Source of the DNA: an uncultured Carboxylicivirga sp.
GTDB lineage: Bacteria > Bacteroidota > Bacteroidia > Bacteroidales > Marinilabiliaceae
Assembly (NCBI GenBank): GCA_947503525.1
Contig: CANNEA010000003.1
Coordinates: forward strand, 744,001-808,000
Direction of reading: 5' to 3'
Length of the DNA stretch: 64,000 nucleotides
Shown here: piece after piece, positions 1 to 7,902 of the stretch
Layout of the letters: every line of letters starts with the position of its first letter
Numbering within the stretch: position 1 is the stretch's first letter
The notes under the pieces: generated by a model
Databases searched by the model: none
Told to the model about the DNA's origin: nothing
What the model saw: only the letters and a program-made list of their open reading frames with translations
Made by a program: the position numbers and the translations under genes

Positions 1-768
1 AAAGCCTTTTTGAGTGAGCGGTTGTTCTTGCTTAGTAATAAGAATTTTAGGTTCAGAGTTTTCCTCTTTAACATCATCTGAGTCAACTGTATTTTGAGCT
101 TTATTAAAATAGTATCGCCAAATTGTTTTACGATTTTCAAAAGACAGCTCGAATGCTTTATGAGGGTTCTGAATATTACCGTTCGCTTTTAAGAGGCTTA
201 ATCTGCTTTTGTCAGCTTTTATAAAGATGCGTATAAGACCTAATAGCTTTGTTGATTCGTTAGTATTTAGCCGTTCAAGCTCATTCTCTTTTTCTAAATC
301 CGATAAAAAGTATGCACTGTTTATAAAAGTGTCTTCACCCGATAAAGGAATTAGTTTATTACTATTATCGGCTAATTTTCTATTGGAGAAGTAAAATATC
401 TTCCGTTCGTTTTTCGGTTTAATATTAGTGTAATTATAAAATAGCTTATCTGTTAGCGTTATGGTGAATGTTAGGTTTAAGTCTTCATATAAAGCAAGAA
501 AGGGCTTTGAATTGTTAGAGGAATCTACTTTCGTCCATATTGTTATTCCTTTAGGTGTATTCTTAAAAACTAATTTAAAGCCCTTAATAATTTCTGCAGT
601 TTCGGTACTTGGTTTTACAAGCATAAAGTCTGAAACATTGTAATCTTTTAGTCTTTTAAGTTGCTTGGCTTCGCTCAATGAGGTAAAAATATCTGTTCCT
701 TGGTTAAGAAAAAACAGATGCAAAATGTTAATATCAAGAAGAGGTTTGTATTTAATAGAAAATGCCAT
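1..768 (-). CDS. Partial protein downstream of the DUF4255 gene; candidate eCIS accessory or structural protein (C-terminus outside window)
   Basis: An open frame of 256 codons runs without a stop from an ATG at 768-766 down to base 1, so the gene is truncated by the window edge. Its start overlaps the stop of the DUF4255 gene (TAATG), implying translational coupling. The N-terminus reads MAFSIKYKPLLDINI and the protein is rich in Lys, Asn and Leu; I see no signal peptide or membrane segment. I do not recognise the family. Position directly after a DUF4255 gene suggests a component of the same contractile injection system. That is inference from context; no motif in the visible part proves it. 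Confidence 0.75.
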   Translation of the reverse strand, partial: MAFSIKYKPLLDINILHLFFLNQGTDIFTSLSEAKQLKRLKDYNVSDFMLVKPSTETAEIIKGFKLVFKNTPKGITIWTKVDSSNNSKPFLALYEDLNLTFTITLTDKLFYNYTNIKPKNERKIFYFSNRKLADNSNKLIPLSGEDTFINSAYFLSDLEKENELERLNTNESTKLLGLIRIFIKADKSRLSLLKANGNIQNPHKAFELSFENRKTIWRYYFNKAQNTVDSDDVKEENSEPKILITKQEQPLTQKGF

Positions 769-1361
769 TATTTCATATGGTTTAAATCTCCATCAACATT
801 TGTTATAACCGGAGCAGTACCTAGTTTAGACTCACGCTCTATGTGTAATAGTTGTACTTTGTATATTACCGAAGGCAGCTGTCTGCCTCCTAGAGTTCCC
901 CATATATTGTTTAATTCCTCGAAGCTAGGAGTATATAATTCAACCATAAACTTAAAATGTTCCAATACATCCATTTCAACATTTGTTCTGTTGTAAACAG
1001 TATTGGCAGAGGTAAATGCTTTTTTTCCTTGAAAGAATTCTATGGTTTTTGCAATGCTTCGAAGCGATCGATCATAGCTCAGGCAATTTGCGCAAATAAG
1101 TATTAGTAAATTTAAATTGATAGGTGGGTTGTAGTATTCTATTGTATTATTAACTACTTTGAAATTTCGGTTGTTTTTTAAAGTGGTTTCTTCCTTTAAG
1201 TTAAGTAGAGTTAGAATAAGCTTTCCATCTAATTTTTTTGCTTCATCACTACCAGTTTCAAATAGTGCAATATTGCCTAACGCAATACTTTCGTCAAGAT
1301 TGATGGCGTCAAAATAGCCATCAAGTTGTTCTTTCAATATTTGTAGAGTCTCATAAATCAT
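768..1361 (-). CDS. DUF4255 (Pvc16 N-terminal domain) family protein, eCIS-associated
   Basis: The 197-residue protein matches the DUF4255/Pvc16_N pattern across its length: N-terminal MIYETLQILKEQL, a central run with EETTLKN and PPINLNLLILICAN, then SIAKTIEFFQGKK and the C-terminal signature SFEELNNIWGTLGG followed by LPSVIYKVQLL. Proteins of this family are encoded in extracellular contractile injection systems (PVC, Afp and related loci), where Pvc16 is thought to cap or terminate the tail. No signal peptide is visible, so it should be cytoplasmic. Its stop overlaps the next start. The gene is separated from the LuxR-type gene upstream by 206 bases containing a hairpin, so it may have its own promoter. 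Family assignment is strong; membership of a complete eCIS cannot be tested here. Confidence 0.87.
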   Translation of the reverse strand: MIYETLQILKEQLDGYFDAINLDESIALGNIALFETGSDEAKKLDGKLILTLLNLKEETTLKNNRNFKVVNNTIEYYNPPINLNLLILICANCLSYDRSLRSIAKTIEFFQGKKAFTSANTVYNRTNVEMDVLEHFKFMVELYTPSFEELNNIWGTLGGRQLPSVIYKVQLLHIERESKLGTAPVITNVDGDLNHMK

Positions 1362-1510
1362 TAATACAACCTAAGTTAAAATGTATGCCTACGAAACCTT
1401 GTTTATAAGTTTGGTAAATAGGCAACTATAGCTTCGCCAAGGTCAGCCCCATGGTAGGCTAACACGCATACTTAAAAATGTAAATCTCAGATATATTAGT
1501 CTTAAAATCT

Positions 1511-1528
1511 ATCCTCTTTTTAGAGGAT
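1511..1528 (-). terminator. Hairpin after the PAS-LuxR gene
   Basis: A 7-bp perfect stem (ATCCTCT / AGAGGAT) with a 4-base loop lies 40 bases past the stop of the minus-strand LuxR-type gene. T-rich sequence follows on the plus strand and a shorter T run (GATTTT) on the minus strand. It probably separates the regulator transcript from the DUF4255 operon. Confidence 0.5.
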
Positions 1529-1567
1529 TTTTCTATTGTTTTATGTTAAGAGAAAGAAGAGATGTGG

Positions 1568-2236
1568 TTACAGAAGCTGTGCATGAGTAGCATTTTGGAT
1601 AAGTTCAGCTGTGTTTTTAGCTTTTAACTTCTCCTTTAAGTTTTTACGGTGAGTTATTACTGTGTTTTCGCCTATATTTAATTTTAGCCCGATAATCTTC
1701 GCTGAATTTCCTCCAGCAATAAGATGCAAAACTTGCTTCTCACGTGGTGTTATTTTTACGGAAGAAAAAGAATTGCAATCATTTTTGGCTTTCTGGATAT
1801 AGCCGATTAGTTTATTGGGAGCAGTTTTTTGAGTTGATAATAAACTAAATACACTGATCTTGGTTTGTACCCATCCAACGCTCTTGTGTTTCAATTTACA
1901 CCAAATAGTTTTGACAAGCTTACATGAATTTTCGTCGCATTGATCAGATTGAATGAAACTTACAGTATCGCATATGAACTTTGAAAAATCAATAGGGTGG
2001 ATCAATGTTTGAAAATGCCCAATACCCTTGCCAATTAATTCGTGCGGTAAATAACCCGTAATTTTCCATATATGAGGTGAAAAGTAGGTGCACTTTTTTG
2101 AAGATAAATCATAAATAAATAGAGAGCTATTGGATGTTTGGTATAACAAATCCCTAACTTTATTAATATAATATTTTTCACTCTTATTAGAACTAAAGTC
2201 TAGATAAGAAATTGCAAGATCCTTTTCCATTTTCAA
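1568..2236 (-). CDS. PAS domain LuxR-family transcriptional regulator
   Basis: A 222-residue DNA-binding regulator. Residues about 30-150 look like a PAS-type sensor (NSSLFIYDLSSKKCTYFSPH, then WKITGYLPHELIGKG, typical of PAS folds in Bacteroidota regulators). Residues about 158-220 form a LuxR/GerE helix-turn-helix: ITPREKQVLHLIAGGNSAKI, then NIGENTVITHRKNLKEKL. There is no phosphoreceiver domain and no membrane segment, so it probably senses a cytoplasmic ligand or partner through the PAS domain. It lies directly upstream of and codirectional with the DUF4255 gene, making it the most likely local regulator of that operon; this link is inference. The role as a DNA-binding regulator is well supported. 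Confidence 0.85.
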   Translation of the reverse strand: MKMEKDLAISYLDFSSNKSEKYYINKVRDLLYQTSNSSLFIYDLSSKKCTYFSPHIWKITGYLPHELIGKGIGHFQTLIHPIDFSKFICDTVSFIQSDQCDENSCKLVKTIWCKLKHKSVGWVQTKISVFSLLSTQKTAPNKLIGYIQKAKNDCNSFSSVKITPREKQVLHLIAGGNSAKIIGLKLNIGENTVITHRKNLKEKLKAKNTAELIQNATHAQLL

Positions 2237-2593
2237 ATTTCACAAAATGAAATTATTATGATTCGAGTAAACTACTAGCATTAACCATCATTTTGATCGC
2301 ATATTCTATCAAATTATACTCTTTAATGGGCAGAAAAACCATAGTATAATTGAATCATTCTGTATTGCTGGTTTGCTTTTTTTAATAAACGACTTAATCT
2401 TTTGTGTTATTGCTTATAAACACAAAAATTAAAATAAACTTAAATATCAAAAGTTACAATTTAGGTCTAAATGTTTAAAATGTCAATAATTTATTTATCC
2501 GTATACATATTAATCTACAACATATTTAAACAGTGTTTCTAATATGAAAATTAATGGCAAAAGCTTAAAATCGAATATCAGGAATTACATATA
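2237..2593. other. Non-coding stretch between two minus-strand regulators
   Basis: This 357-base AT-rich region is both the upstream region of the PAS-LuxR gene and the downstream region of the AraC gene. I see no coding frame with recognisable protein similarity. An 8-bp perfect inverted repeat (TTTTGTGT at 2400-2407, ACACAAAA at 2420-2427) could be a weak hairpin. Nothing else is supported. Confidence 0.5.
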
Positions 2594-3454
2594 TTACACT
2601 AAATAATTCAAATTCTTTCGAAAAACCTTAGGGGTACAGTTTTTTATTTCTTTAAAACGACGATTAAAATAGGCAAGGTTTTCATATCCAACTTCAAAGG
2701 CTATTTCAGCTACATTTTTACGAGTGGTCAACAGTAGTTCACAAGCCTTACTAATTCGTAATTTATTAAGATAGTTTGAGAAAGTTACCCCCGTTTGAGC
2801 CTTGAAAAAATTACACAAACCGGAATGACTGAGACCAATAAGTTCAGCAACTTCAGCTATGCCAATTGAGTTTAAATAGTTATCAGCTAAATAGTCCAAT
2901 ATGTGTTTTGTTTTATCGTTGTAAAGCTTTTTGTTATCGTATTTTACCGTCGAAAGGGTATTGTAATTACTATCAGTTGAAGATAGAATTTCCAATATTT
3001 TAAACAGCGAGAAAAAATTGTTCAGGGCTGGTTTTACAGTCATACTTTCCAAAATGTTAATAATGTCATTTCGTGTAGAACCAGTGAGCTCAATACCATA
3101 TTTAATTTGTTCTAAGAAATCATGTAAGTTGGCAAATTCCGGAAACTGATTATTAATTTCAAATATGCTTGGAGGAAAAAGTACGGCTATGGTTTCAATA
3201 GGTGTTTCATCATTCGAATTCATATTTCCCAATTCGTGGTAATGGGGGAGTTCGGGGCCTAACACAACCACTTCACCCGCTTTATAATTATCAATGTAAT
3301 TGCCAATAACCCGAAGTCCATAACTCTTTTTAATATATATTATCTCATAATCAGGATGATAATGGTGAGGAGCATAAAAACTTTGAAGCTTATCATTCTT
3401 AACCAGTATGCTTTGATCAGGAGATTTAACAGCAGGTTTAAGCTTTGCACGCAT
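2594..3454 (-). CDS. AraC-family transcriptional regulator (cupin plus AraC HTH)
   Basis: A 286-residue AraC/XylS-type regulator. The N-terminal part (about 10-110) has cupin-like sugar-binding features: HHYHPDYEIIYI, then GEVVVLGPELPHYHE. The C-terminal 100 residues hold the two helix-turn-helix motifs, the first at IGIAEVAELIGLSHSGLCNFF and the second at NVAEIAFEVGYENLAYFNRRF, followed by the usual P-x-x-[FY]R ending (CTPKVFRK). It is divergent from the GH2 gene 149 bases away, so it most likely activates the GH2-GH117-GH29-uxaB-uxaA block in response to a sugar. A pair of 21-base direct repeats in the intergenic region is a plausible operator. Confidence 0.9.
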   Translation of the reverse strand: MRAKLKPAVKSPDQSILVKNDKLQSFYAPHHYHPDYEIIYIKKSYGLRVIGNYIDNYKAGEVVVLGPELPHYHELGNMNSNDETPIETIAVLFPPSIFEINNQFPEFANLHDFLEQIKYGIELTGSTRNDIINILESMTVKPALNNFFSLFKILEILSSTDSNYNTLSTVKYDNKKLYNDKTKHILDYLADNYLNSIGIAEVAELIGLSHSGLCNFFKAQTGVTFSNYLNKLRISKACELLLTTRKNVAEIAFEVGYENLAYFNRRFKEIKNCTPKVFRKNLNYLV

Positions 3455-3491
3455 AGTATAATTACAATTATAAGATATAATGGCTTATATA

Positions 3492-3533
3492 TTGTAAATA
3501 TAGTATTAGTCATCGTAAATATGGTATTTGACT
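3492..3533. promoter_or_regulatory. Tandem 21-base direct repeat, candidate AraC operator
   Basis: Two adjacent units, 3492-3512 and 3513-3533, share the core GTAAATAT-R-GTATT. The 21-base repeat period equals two DNA turns, the spacing known for AraC-family half sites. The second unit overlaps the -33 element of the candidate GH2 promoter, the geometry expected for an activator. A related element in inverse orientation (TTTTACAA) occurs near 3553-3563. Confidence 0.5.
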
Positions 3534-3558
3534 AATTATTTGTGCTTGGGTACTTTTA
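3527..3558 (+). promoter_or_regulatory. Candidate Bacteroidota-type promoter for the GH2 operon
   Basis: TTTG at 3527-3530 is followed after 20 bases by TACTTTTA at 3551-3558. This is close to the Bacteroidota consensus of a -33 TTTG and a -7 TAnnTTTG with about 19-21 bases between. It would give a leader of roughly 40 bases before the ATG at 3604. Confidence 0.5.
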
Positions 3559-3603
3559 CAACAGATAATTCTACCAAATCATAGAATTCAATACACTACT
3601 TAT

Positions 3604-6417
3604 ATGAAACATGCATTTACGATCTATCTATTATTGTTTGCATTTCAACTTAATGCCCAGCAAACTGAAATAAAATATCTATCAGGAAAAGGAAAAGACG
3701 ATACTGTCAATTGGGACTTTTATGTTTCTGATGGTAAGAATAGTGGTCATTGGACTACGATTGGTGTTCCATCATGTTGGGAGCAACAAGGCTTTGGTAA
3801 TTACAACTATGGTCATGACAATAAGGATGGCAAAAAGATTTATGACGAATATGGGATCTACAAACACGTATTTAATGTTCCTAAAGACTGGCAGAATAAA
3901 GACATCAGGATTGTTTTTGAAGGTGTAATGACCGATACTGAAGTTAAGATAAACGGGAAGCTAGCTGGGGAAATTCATCAAGGGGCATTCTATGAGTTTA
4001 AATATAACATTAGCGATCTGCTAATTTATGGTGACAATAATCTACTTGAAGTAAAGGTAAGTAAAGTATCAAACAATGAATCAGTCAATTATGCTGAACG
4101 CAATGCCGACTTTTGGATTTTTGGTGGTATCTATCGACCGGTTTATCTTCAAATTCTGCCTAAAGAAAATATTGAGCGTTTGGCCATAGATGCAAAAGCA
4201 AATGGTCAACTAATCGCTGATGTGTTTCTAAAATCAAAAAAGGCTGATAACATTAAGTTGGCATTGTATGATTTACAAGGCAAGAAAATACAAGATTTAA
4301 AAATTGATGCCATTACAAAGGATAAAACGAAATGGAATGTTTCAACGCAAGCCTCCAATATACTTACCTGGAATCCAGAAAGTCCTGATTTATATAACTT
4401 AAAGGTTAGTCTGTTTGATAAGAAAAGTAAGTTATTACATCAGGTTAACAAACGTATTGGCTTTAGAACTGTCGAAATCCTTGAAGGTGATGGTATTTAT
4501 GTCAATGGTCAGCGCATTAAGTTTAAAGGTGTTAATCGCCATTCATTTCACCCTGAATCGGGCCGGACTTGTTCAAAGGACTTGAGTATTGAGCATGTTA
4601 AGATGATGAAAGATATGAATATGAATGCAGTTCGTATGTCTCATTATCCACCCGATGTCCACTTTTTGGATGCATGTGATTCCTTGGGTTTGTTTGTGAT
4701 TGATGAGTTATGTACATGGCACAGTCCATATTTAGATACAGAAGTTGGCCAGAAACTTATTAAAGAATTGGTAGTTCGCGATGTTAACCATCCTTCCATC
4801 CTGATTTGGGCAAATGGTAACGAAACGGGTTGGAATAAGGAGTTAGATGATGATTATGCGAAATGGGATATTCAGAATCGTGAAGTGATTCACCCCTGGA
4901 ATATCTTTCGCAAAACAAATACAATGCATTATCCCAGTTTTAATATTTTTGCCTATGATGCCTATGCAAAAGATAAAATTTATTTTGCAACTGAATTTCT
5001 ACACGGCTTATATGATGGAGGACATGGTGCCGGATTAGAAGATTACTGGAATCAAATGTGGAATATGCCAATTGCTGCAGGTGGTTTCTTATGGGATTTT
5101 GCAGATGAAGCAATAGTACGAACAGATAAAAATGGCATTCTTGATACAGATGGTAACCATGCTGCAGATGGTATTGTAGGGCCCTATGGTGAAAAGGAAG
5201 GTAGTTATTTTACGATTAAAGAAATATGGTCACCCATTTATATCGAAAACCGATATATAAGGGAAGGCTTTAATGGAATATTTAGCGTTGAAAACAGATA
5301 CCACTACACTAATCTGGATAAATGTACAATGACCGCCAAATGGGTGAAATTTGATGGCGCGGATGGCTCTGTGAACACTACTGTTCTGAAAAAATCAAAT
5401 ATCACTCTTCCATCTTTGAAACCACTCCAAAAAGGAACTTTCAACATTGATCTTCCTGGTGATTGGAAAAATGCTGATGCCCTTCACCTAACTGCTACTG
5501 ACCAACATGGAATGGAGATTTTTACCTGGTCTTATCCGGTAAGTATGCCTAAACAGTTAAATGAATCAAACTTAAAATACAATGGTTCTGGTGATCTCTC
5601 AACCGAGACTATAGATCAAGTAATTAAAGTTGTTGCCAATCAAATAGAATTTCTATTCTCAGAAAAAACAGGCTTGTTACAAGAAGTCAAGAAAGATAAC
5701 CAGATCATTCCGTTCAATAATGGTCCCGTCATTCTTGGTCATAAGGACAAAATTGAAAAATTATCCGTTACACAAAGCAAGGAGAAAGTGGAGATTTCTG
5801 TAGTATTTGAAGAAACAGATAAATCACCCAACTGGGCCAGTCATAAAGAATTTAGTTCAGACCTGATCAAATGGACCATTTATCCAAATGGATTGCTTGA
5901 TTTAAAGGTTGAAATTAAAGGCAAGAAAATAGTTAAAGACTACAAAGGTATCACCTTCTCATTTCCTGAAACTGAAGTTGAAGGGATGAAATGGTTGGGC
6001 GATGGCCCATACCGGGTATGGCGTAATCGTATGAAAGGAACCAAATTTCAGGTTTGGGAAAACGATTATAACAATACCATCACCGGTGAATCAGGCTTTG
6101 TATATCCTGAGTTTAAAGGATTCTTTTCAAATTTATACTGGGCTAAAATAAACGGAAAAAATAATTGTGGATTTACGGTTTACTGTCATTCTAAACACAC
6201 ATTCTTAAGAATGTTGACTCCAGAAAACCCGAGTGGTGATCCTAGAGGCAGGCTTTCTCCAAAATTTCCTGAAGGTGATATTTCTTTTGTGAAGAACATT
6301 CCTGCCATAGGGACTAAATTTCAAGAAGGTGATAAGATGGGGCCTCATGGACATTCAGAAAACTATTTTGGAAATGATGATGAGCCAATTGTATTTGAAT
6401 TAACTTTTGAATTTTAA
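3604..6417 (+). CDS. GH2 family beta-galactosidase-like glycoside hydrolase
   Basis: A 937-residue secreted GH2 enzyme. A type I signal peptide (MKHAFTIYLLLFAFQLNAQ) is followed by the sugar-binding jelly-roll domain, an Ig-like domain, the TIM barrel beginning near GVNRHSFHPESG, and C-terminal beta domains. The acid/base glutamate is E407 in WANGNETGW and the likely nucleophile is E464 in FATEFLHG. GGFLWDFADEAI is the usual downstream barrel motif. The family includes beta-galactosidases, beta-glucuronidases and beta-mannosidases. The adjoining GH117 gene favours a beta-galactosidase acting on agar- or porphyran-type oligosaccharides, probably in the periplasm. It is first in a plus-strand block, 11 bases before GH117. 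Family is certain, substrate inferred. Confidence 0.88.
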   Translation: MKHAFTIYLLLFAFQLNAQQTEIKYLSGKGKDDTVNWDFYVSDGKNSGHWTTIGVPSCWEQQGFGNYNYGHDNKDGKKIYDEYGIYKHVFNVPKDWQNKDIRIVFEGVMTDTEVKINGKLAGEIHQGAFYEFKYNISDLLIYGDNNLLEVKVSKVSNNESVNYAERNADFWIFGGIYRPVYLQILPKENIERLAIDAKANGQLIADVFLKSKKADNIKLALYDLQGKKIQDLKIDAITKDKTKWNVSTQASNILTWNPESPDLYNLKVSLFDKKSKLLHQVNKRIGFRTVEILEGDGIYVNGQRIKFKGVNRHSFHPESGRTCSKDLSIEHVKMMKDMNMNAVRMSHYPPDVHFLDACDSLGLFVIDELCTWHSPYLDTEVGQKLIKELVVRDVNHPSILIWANGNETGWNKELDDDYAKWDIQNREVIHPWNIFRKTNTMHYPSFNIFAYDAYAKDKIYFATEFLHGLYDGGHGAGLEDYWNQMWNMPIAAGGFLWDFADEAIVRTDKNGILDTDGNHAADGIVGPYGEKEGSYFTIKEIWSPIYIENRYIREGFNGIFSVENRYHYTNLDKCTMTAKWVKFDGADGSVNTTVLKKSNITLPSLKPLQKGTFNIDLPGDWKNADALHLTATDQHGMEIFTWSYPVSMPKQLNESNLKYNGSGDLSTETIDQVIKVVANQIEFLFSEKTGLLQEVKKDNQIIPFNNGPVILGHKDKIEKLSVTQSKEKVEISVVFEETDKSPNWASHKEFSSDLIKWTIYPNGLLDLKVEIKGKKIVKDYKGITFSFPETEVEGMKWLGDGPYRVWRNRMKGTKFQVWENDYNNTITGESGFVYPEFKGFFSNLYWAKINGKNNCGFTVYCHSKHTFLRMLTPENPSGDPRGRLSPKFPEGDISFVKNIPAIGTKFQEGDKMGPHGHSENYFGNDDEPIVFELTFEF

Positions 6418-6428
6418 AGCTATCTGAA

Positions 6429-7715
6429 ATGAAATTAGTATACCAAATCGTATTATACACAGTTATAATCACACTTGCTGCATGTGGCTCAGATGCCACC
6501 AAAACTTCTGAAAGCATTAATGATGAATTCCCTTTTTTCATTCCAGCTGAAAAACCTGATCGCCCATTAAGTGCTGCTGTGGAACGAAATTACGAGGCCT
6601 ATGAAAATATACGTCCTGAACAATCGGAGCTGTACACGCAGTTTAAGTACACAGAGTTAAAAGGTTTTGATTATAAGGGAGGAGACGGTACAATTACTCG
6701 TCGTGATCCTTCGAAAGTAATTTTCGAAAACGGCAAATACTACGTTTGGTATACCGGTCGCAAAACACCGGTTAAACCAGTTGGTATGTCACACGCAAAA
6801 GAAGCTACTGACGTAATTCCTTCAAGCGATTGGGATTTAGCTGATATTTGGTATGCTACTTCTGAAGATGGTTTTACATGGGAAGAACAAGGTATTGCAG
6901 TAGCTCGTCCACCAAAGCCACAACCAGGATGGCGATCGGTTACGACAACTGATATTTTAAAATTCAAAGGAAAGTACTATCTATATTTTCAAGCATTTAT
7001 GGAAGCCAGTGGCTTACGTGGTGATTTTTGCCCGGTTTCTGTAGCGTATGCCGATTCACCCGACGGACCATGGACACATACAAACAAAGTAGTAATACCT
7101 AATGGGCCTGAAGGTTCGTGGGATCAATACTCCATTCACGATCCATACCCATTGGTACACCATGGCAAAATTTACCTTTATTATAAAGGAGATTTCGATA
7201 AGCGCCCTGAACTAAAACCTTCTAAAATACGCATGCAAGGCCTGGCAATTGCTGAAGATCCGCTAGGACCATTTATTAAGCATCCTTTAAATCCGGTAAT
7301 TAATTCCGGTCATGAAACAACGCTCTTCCCATTTAAAGAAGGTGTTGCTGCAATCGTTCAACGTGATGGCCAAGAGCATAATACTATTCAGTATGCAAAA
7401 GACTGGGTTAATTTCGAAATAGCTTCCATAACCGAATTATTGCCAGTTGCTGCTGGTCCGTTTGTGCCCGATGCCTTTACTGATACAAAATATGGGCGAG
7501 GTATTACTTGGGGAATATCACACATTATTAATGCAGGAGGTAATTGGCAACACACTATTCTAGTTCGTTTTGATTGTGATCTAAGTCAGGATGTTGATGA
7601 TCAGGAAATGAAAGATCATCATATGAATTACAGCCCCGAGTTTCATTATAAACATGGTTTAAGTGGTAAGCAAAAAAAGAGAATTGCCAATGCAACACAG
7701 AAGCTTAAAAAATAG
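6429..7715 (+). CDS. GH117 family alpha-(3,6-anhydro)-L-galactosidase-like lipoprotein
   Basis: A 428-residue lipoprotein (LAAC at 16-19) with a five-bladed beta-propeller glycosidase domain. GH117 hallmarks seen: RRDPSKVI (D93, catalytic base position), GKYYVWYTG, IWYATSEDG, SIHDPYPL (D238), and NSGHETTLFPF (H295, proposed acid in this family). GH117 enzymes remove 3,6-anhydro-L-galactose from the non-reducing end of agar oligosaccharides; some clades have unknown specificity. The wording ETTLFP and a modified loop near residues 115-130 differ from the clade A enzymes I can recall, so the sugar removed is uncertain. It is 11 bases after the GH2 gene, consistent with one transcript and sequential exo-action on the same oligosaccharide. 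Confidence 0.85.
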   Translation: MKLVYQIVLYTVIITLAACGSDATKTSESINDEFPFFIPAEKPDRPLSAAVERNYEAYENIRPEQSELYTQFKYTELKGFDYKGGDGTITRRDPSKVIFENGKYYVWYTGRKTPVKPVGMSHAKEATDVIPSSDWDLADIWYATSEDGFTWEEQGIAVARPPKPQPGWRSVTTTDILKFKGKYYLYFQAFMEASGLRGDFCPVSVAYADSPDGPWTHTNKVVIPNGPEGSWDQYSIHDPYPLVHHGKIYLYYKGDFDKRPELKPSKIRMQGLAIAEDPLGPFIKHPLNPVINSGHETTLFPFKEGVAAIVQRDGQEHNTIQYAKDWVNFEIASITELLPVAAGPFVPDAFTDTKYGRGITWGISHIINAGGNWQHTILVRFDCDLSQDVDDQEMKDHHMNYSPEFHYKHGLSGKQKKRIANATQKLKK

Positions 7716-7902
7716 TCTGAAATCATGAAACTGATACGATCTACTTTTGCCATATGCTTAAGTATATTTGAAATGAAAAGGTTTAAGCTTGAGTGAGGTA
7801 CTAGAAATAAGTAAGTACCGGACGAATATGATTGTCTAGAAAGCAAAAAGCAACTTGATAATCAATGAAATATTCTCTTGGTTAATTTTAAAATTCAAAC
7901 AA

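Noticed and set aside
209-643. Two plus-strand frames of about 60 codons at the left edge
   Set aside because: They lie opposite a continuous minus-strand frame coupled to the DUF4255 gene and have no recognisable features.
6429-7715. Gene considered as GH130 phosphorylase or GH43, which would have completed the mannan pathway
   Set aside because: RRDPSKVI, HDPYPL and NSGHE motifs and their order fit GH117 much better than GH130 or GH43.
7855-7902. Upstream TTG extension of the GH29 gene (16 residues)
   Set aside because: The ATG at 7903 gives a clear lipoprotein signal peptide; the extension would put charged and polar residues before it.
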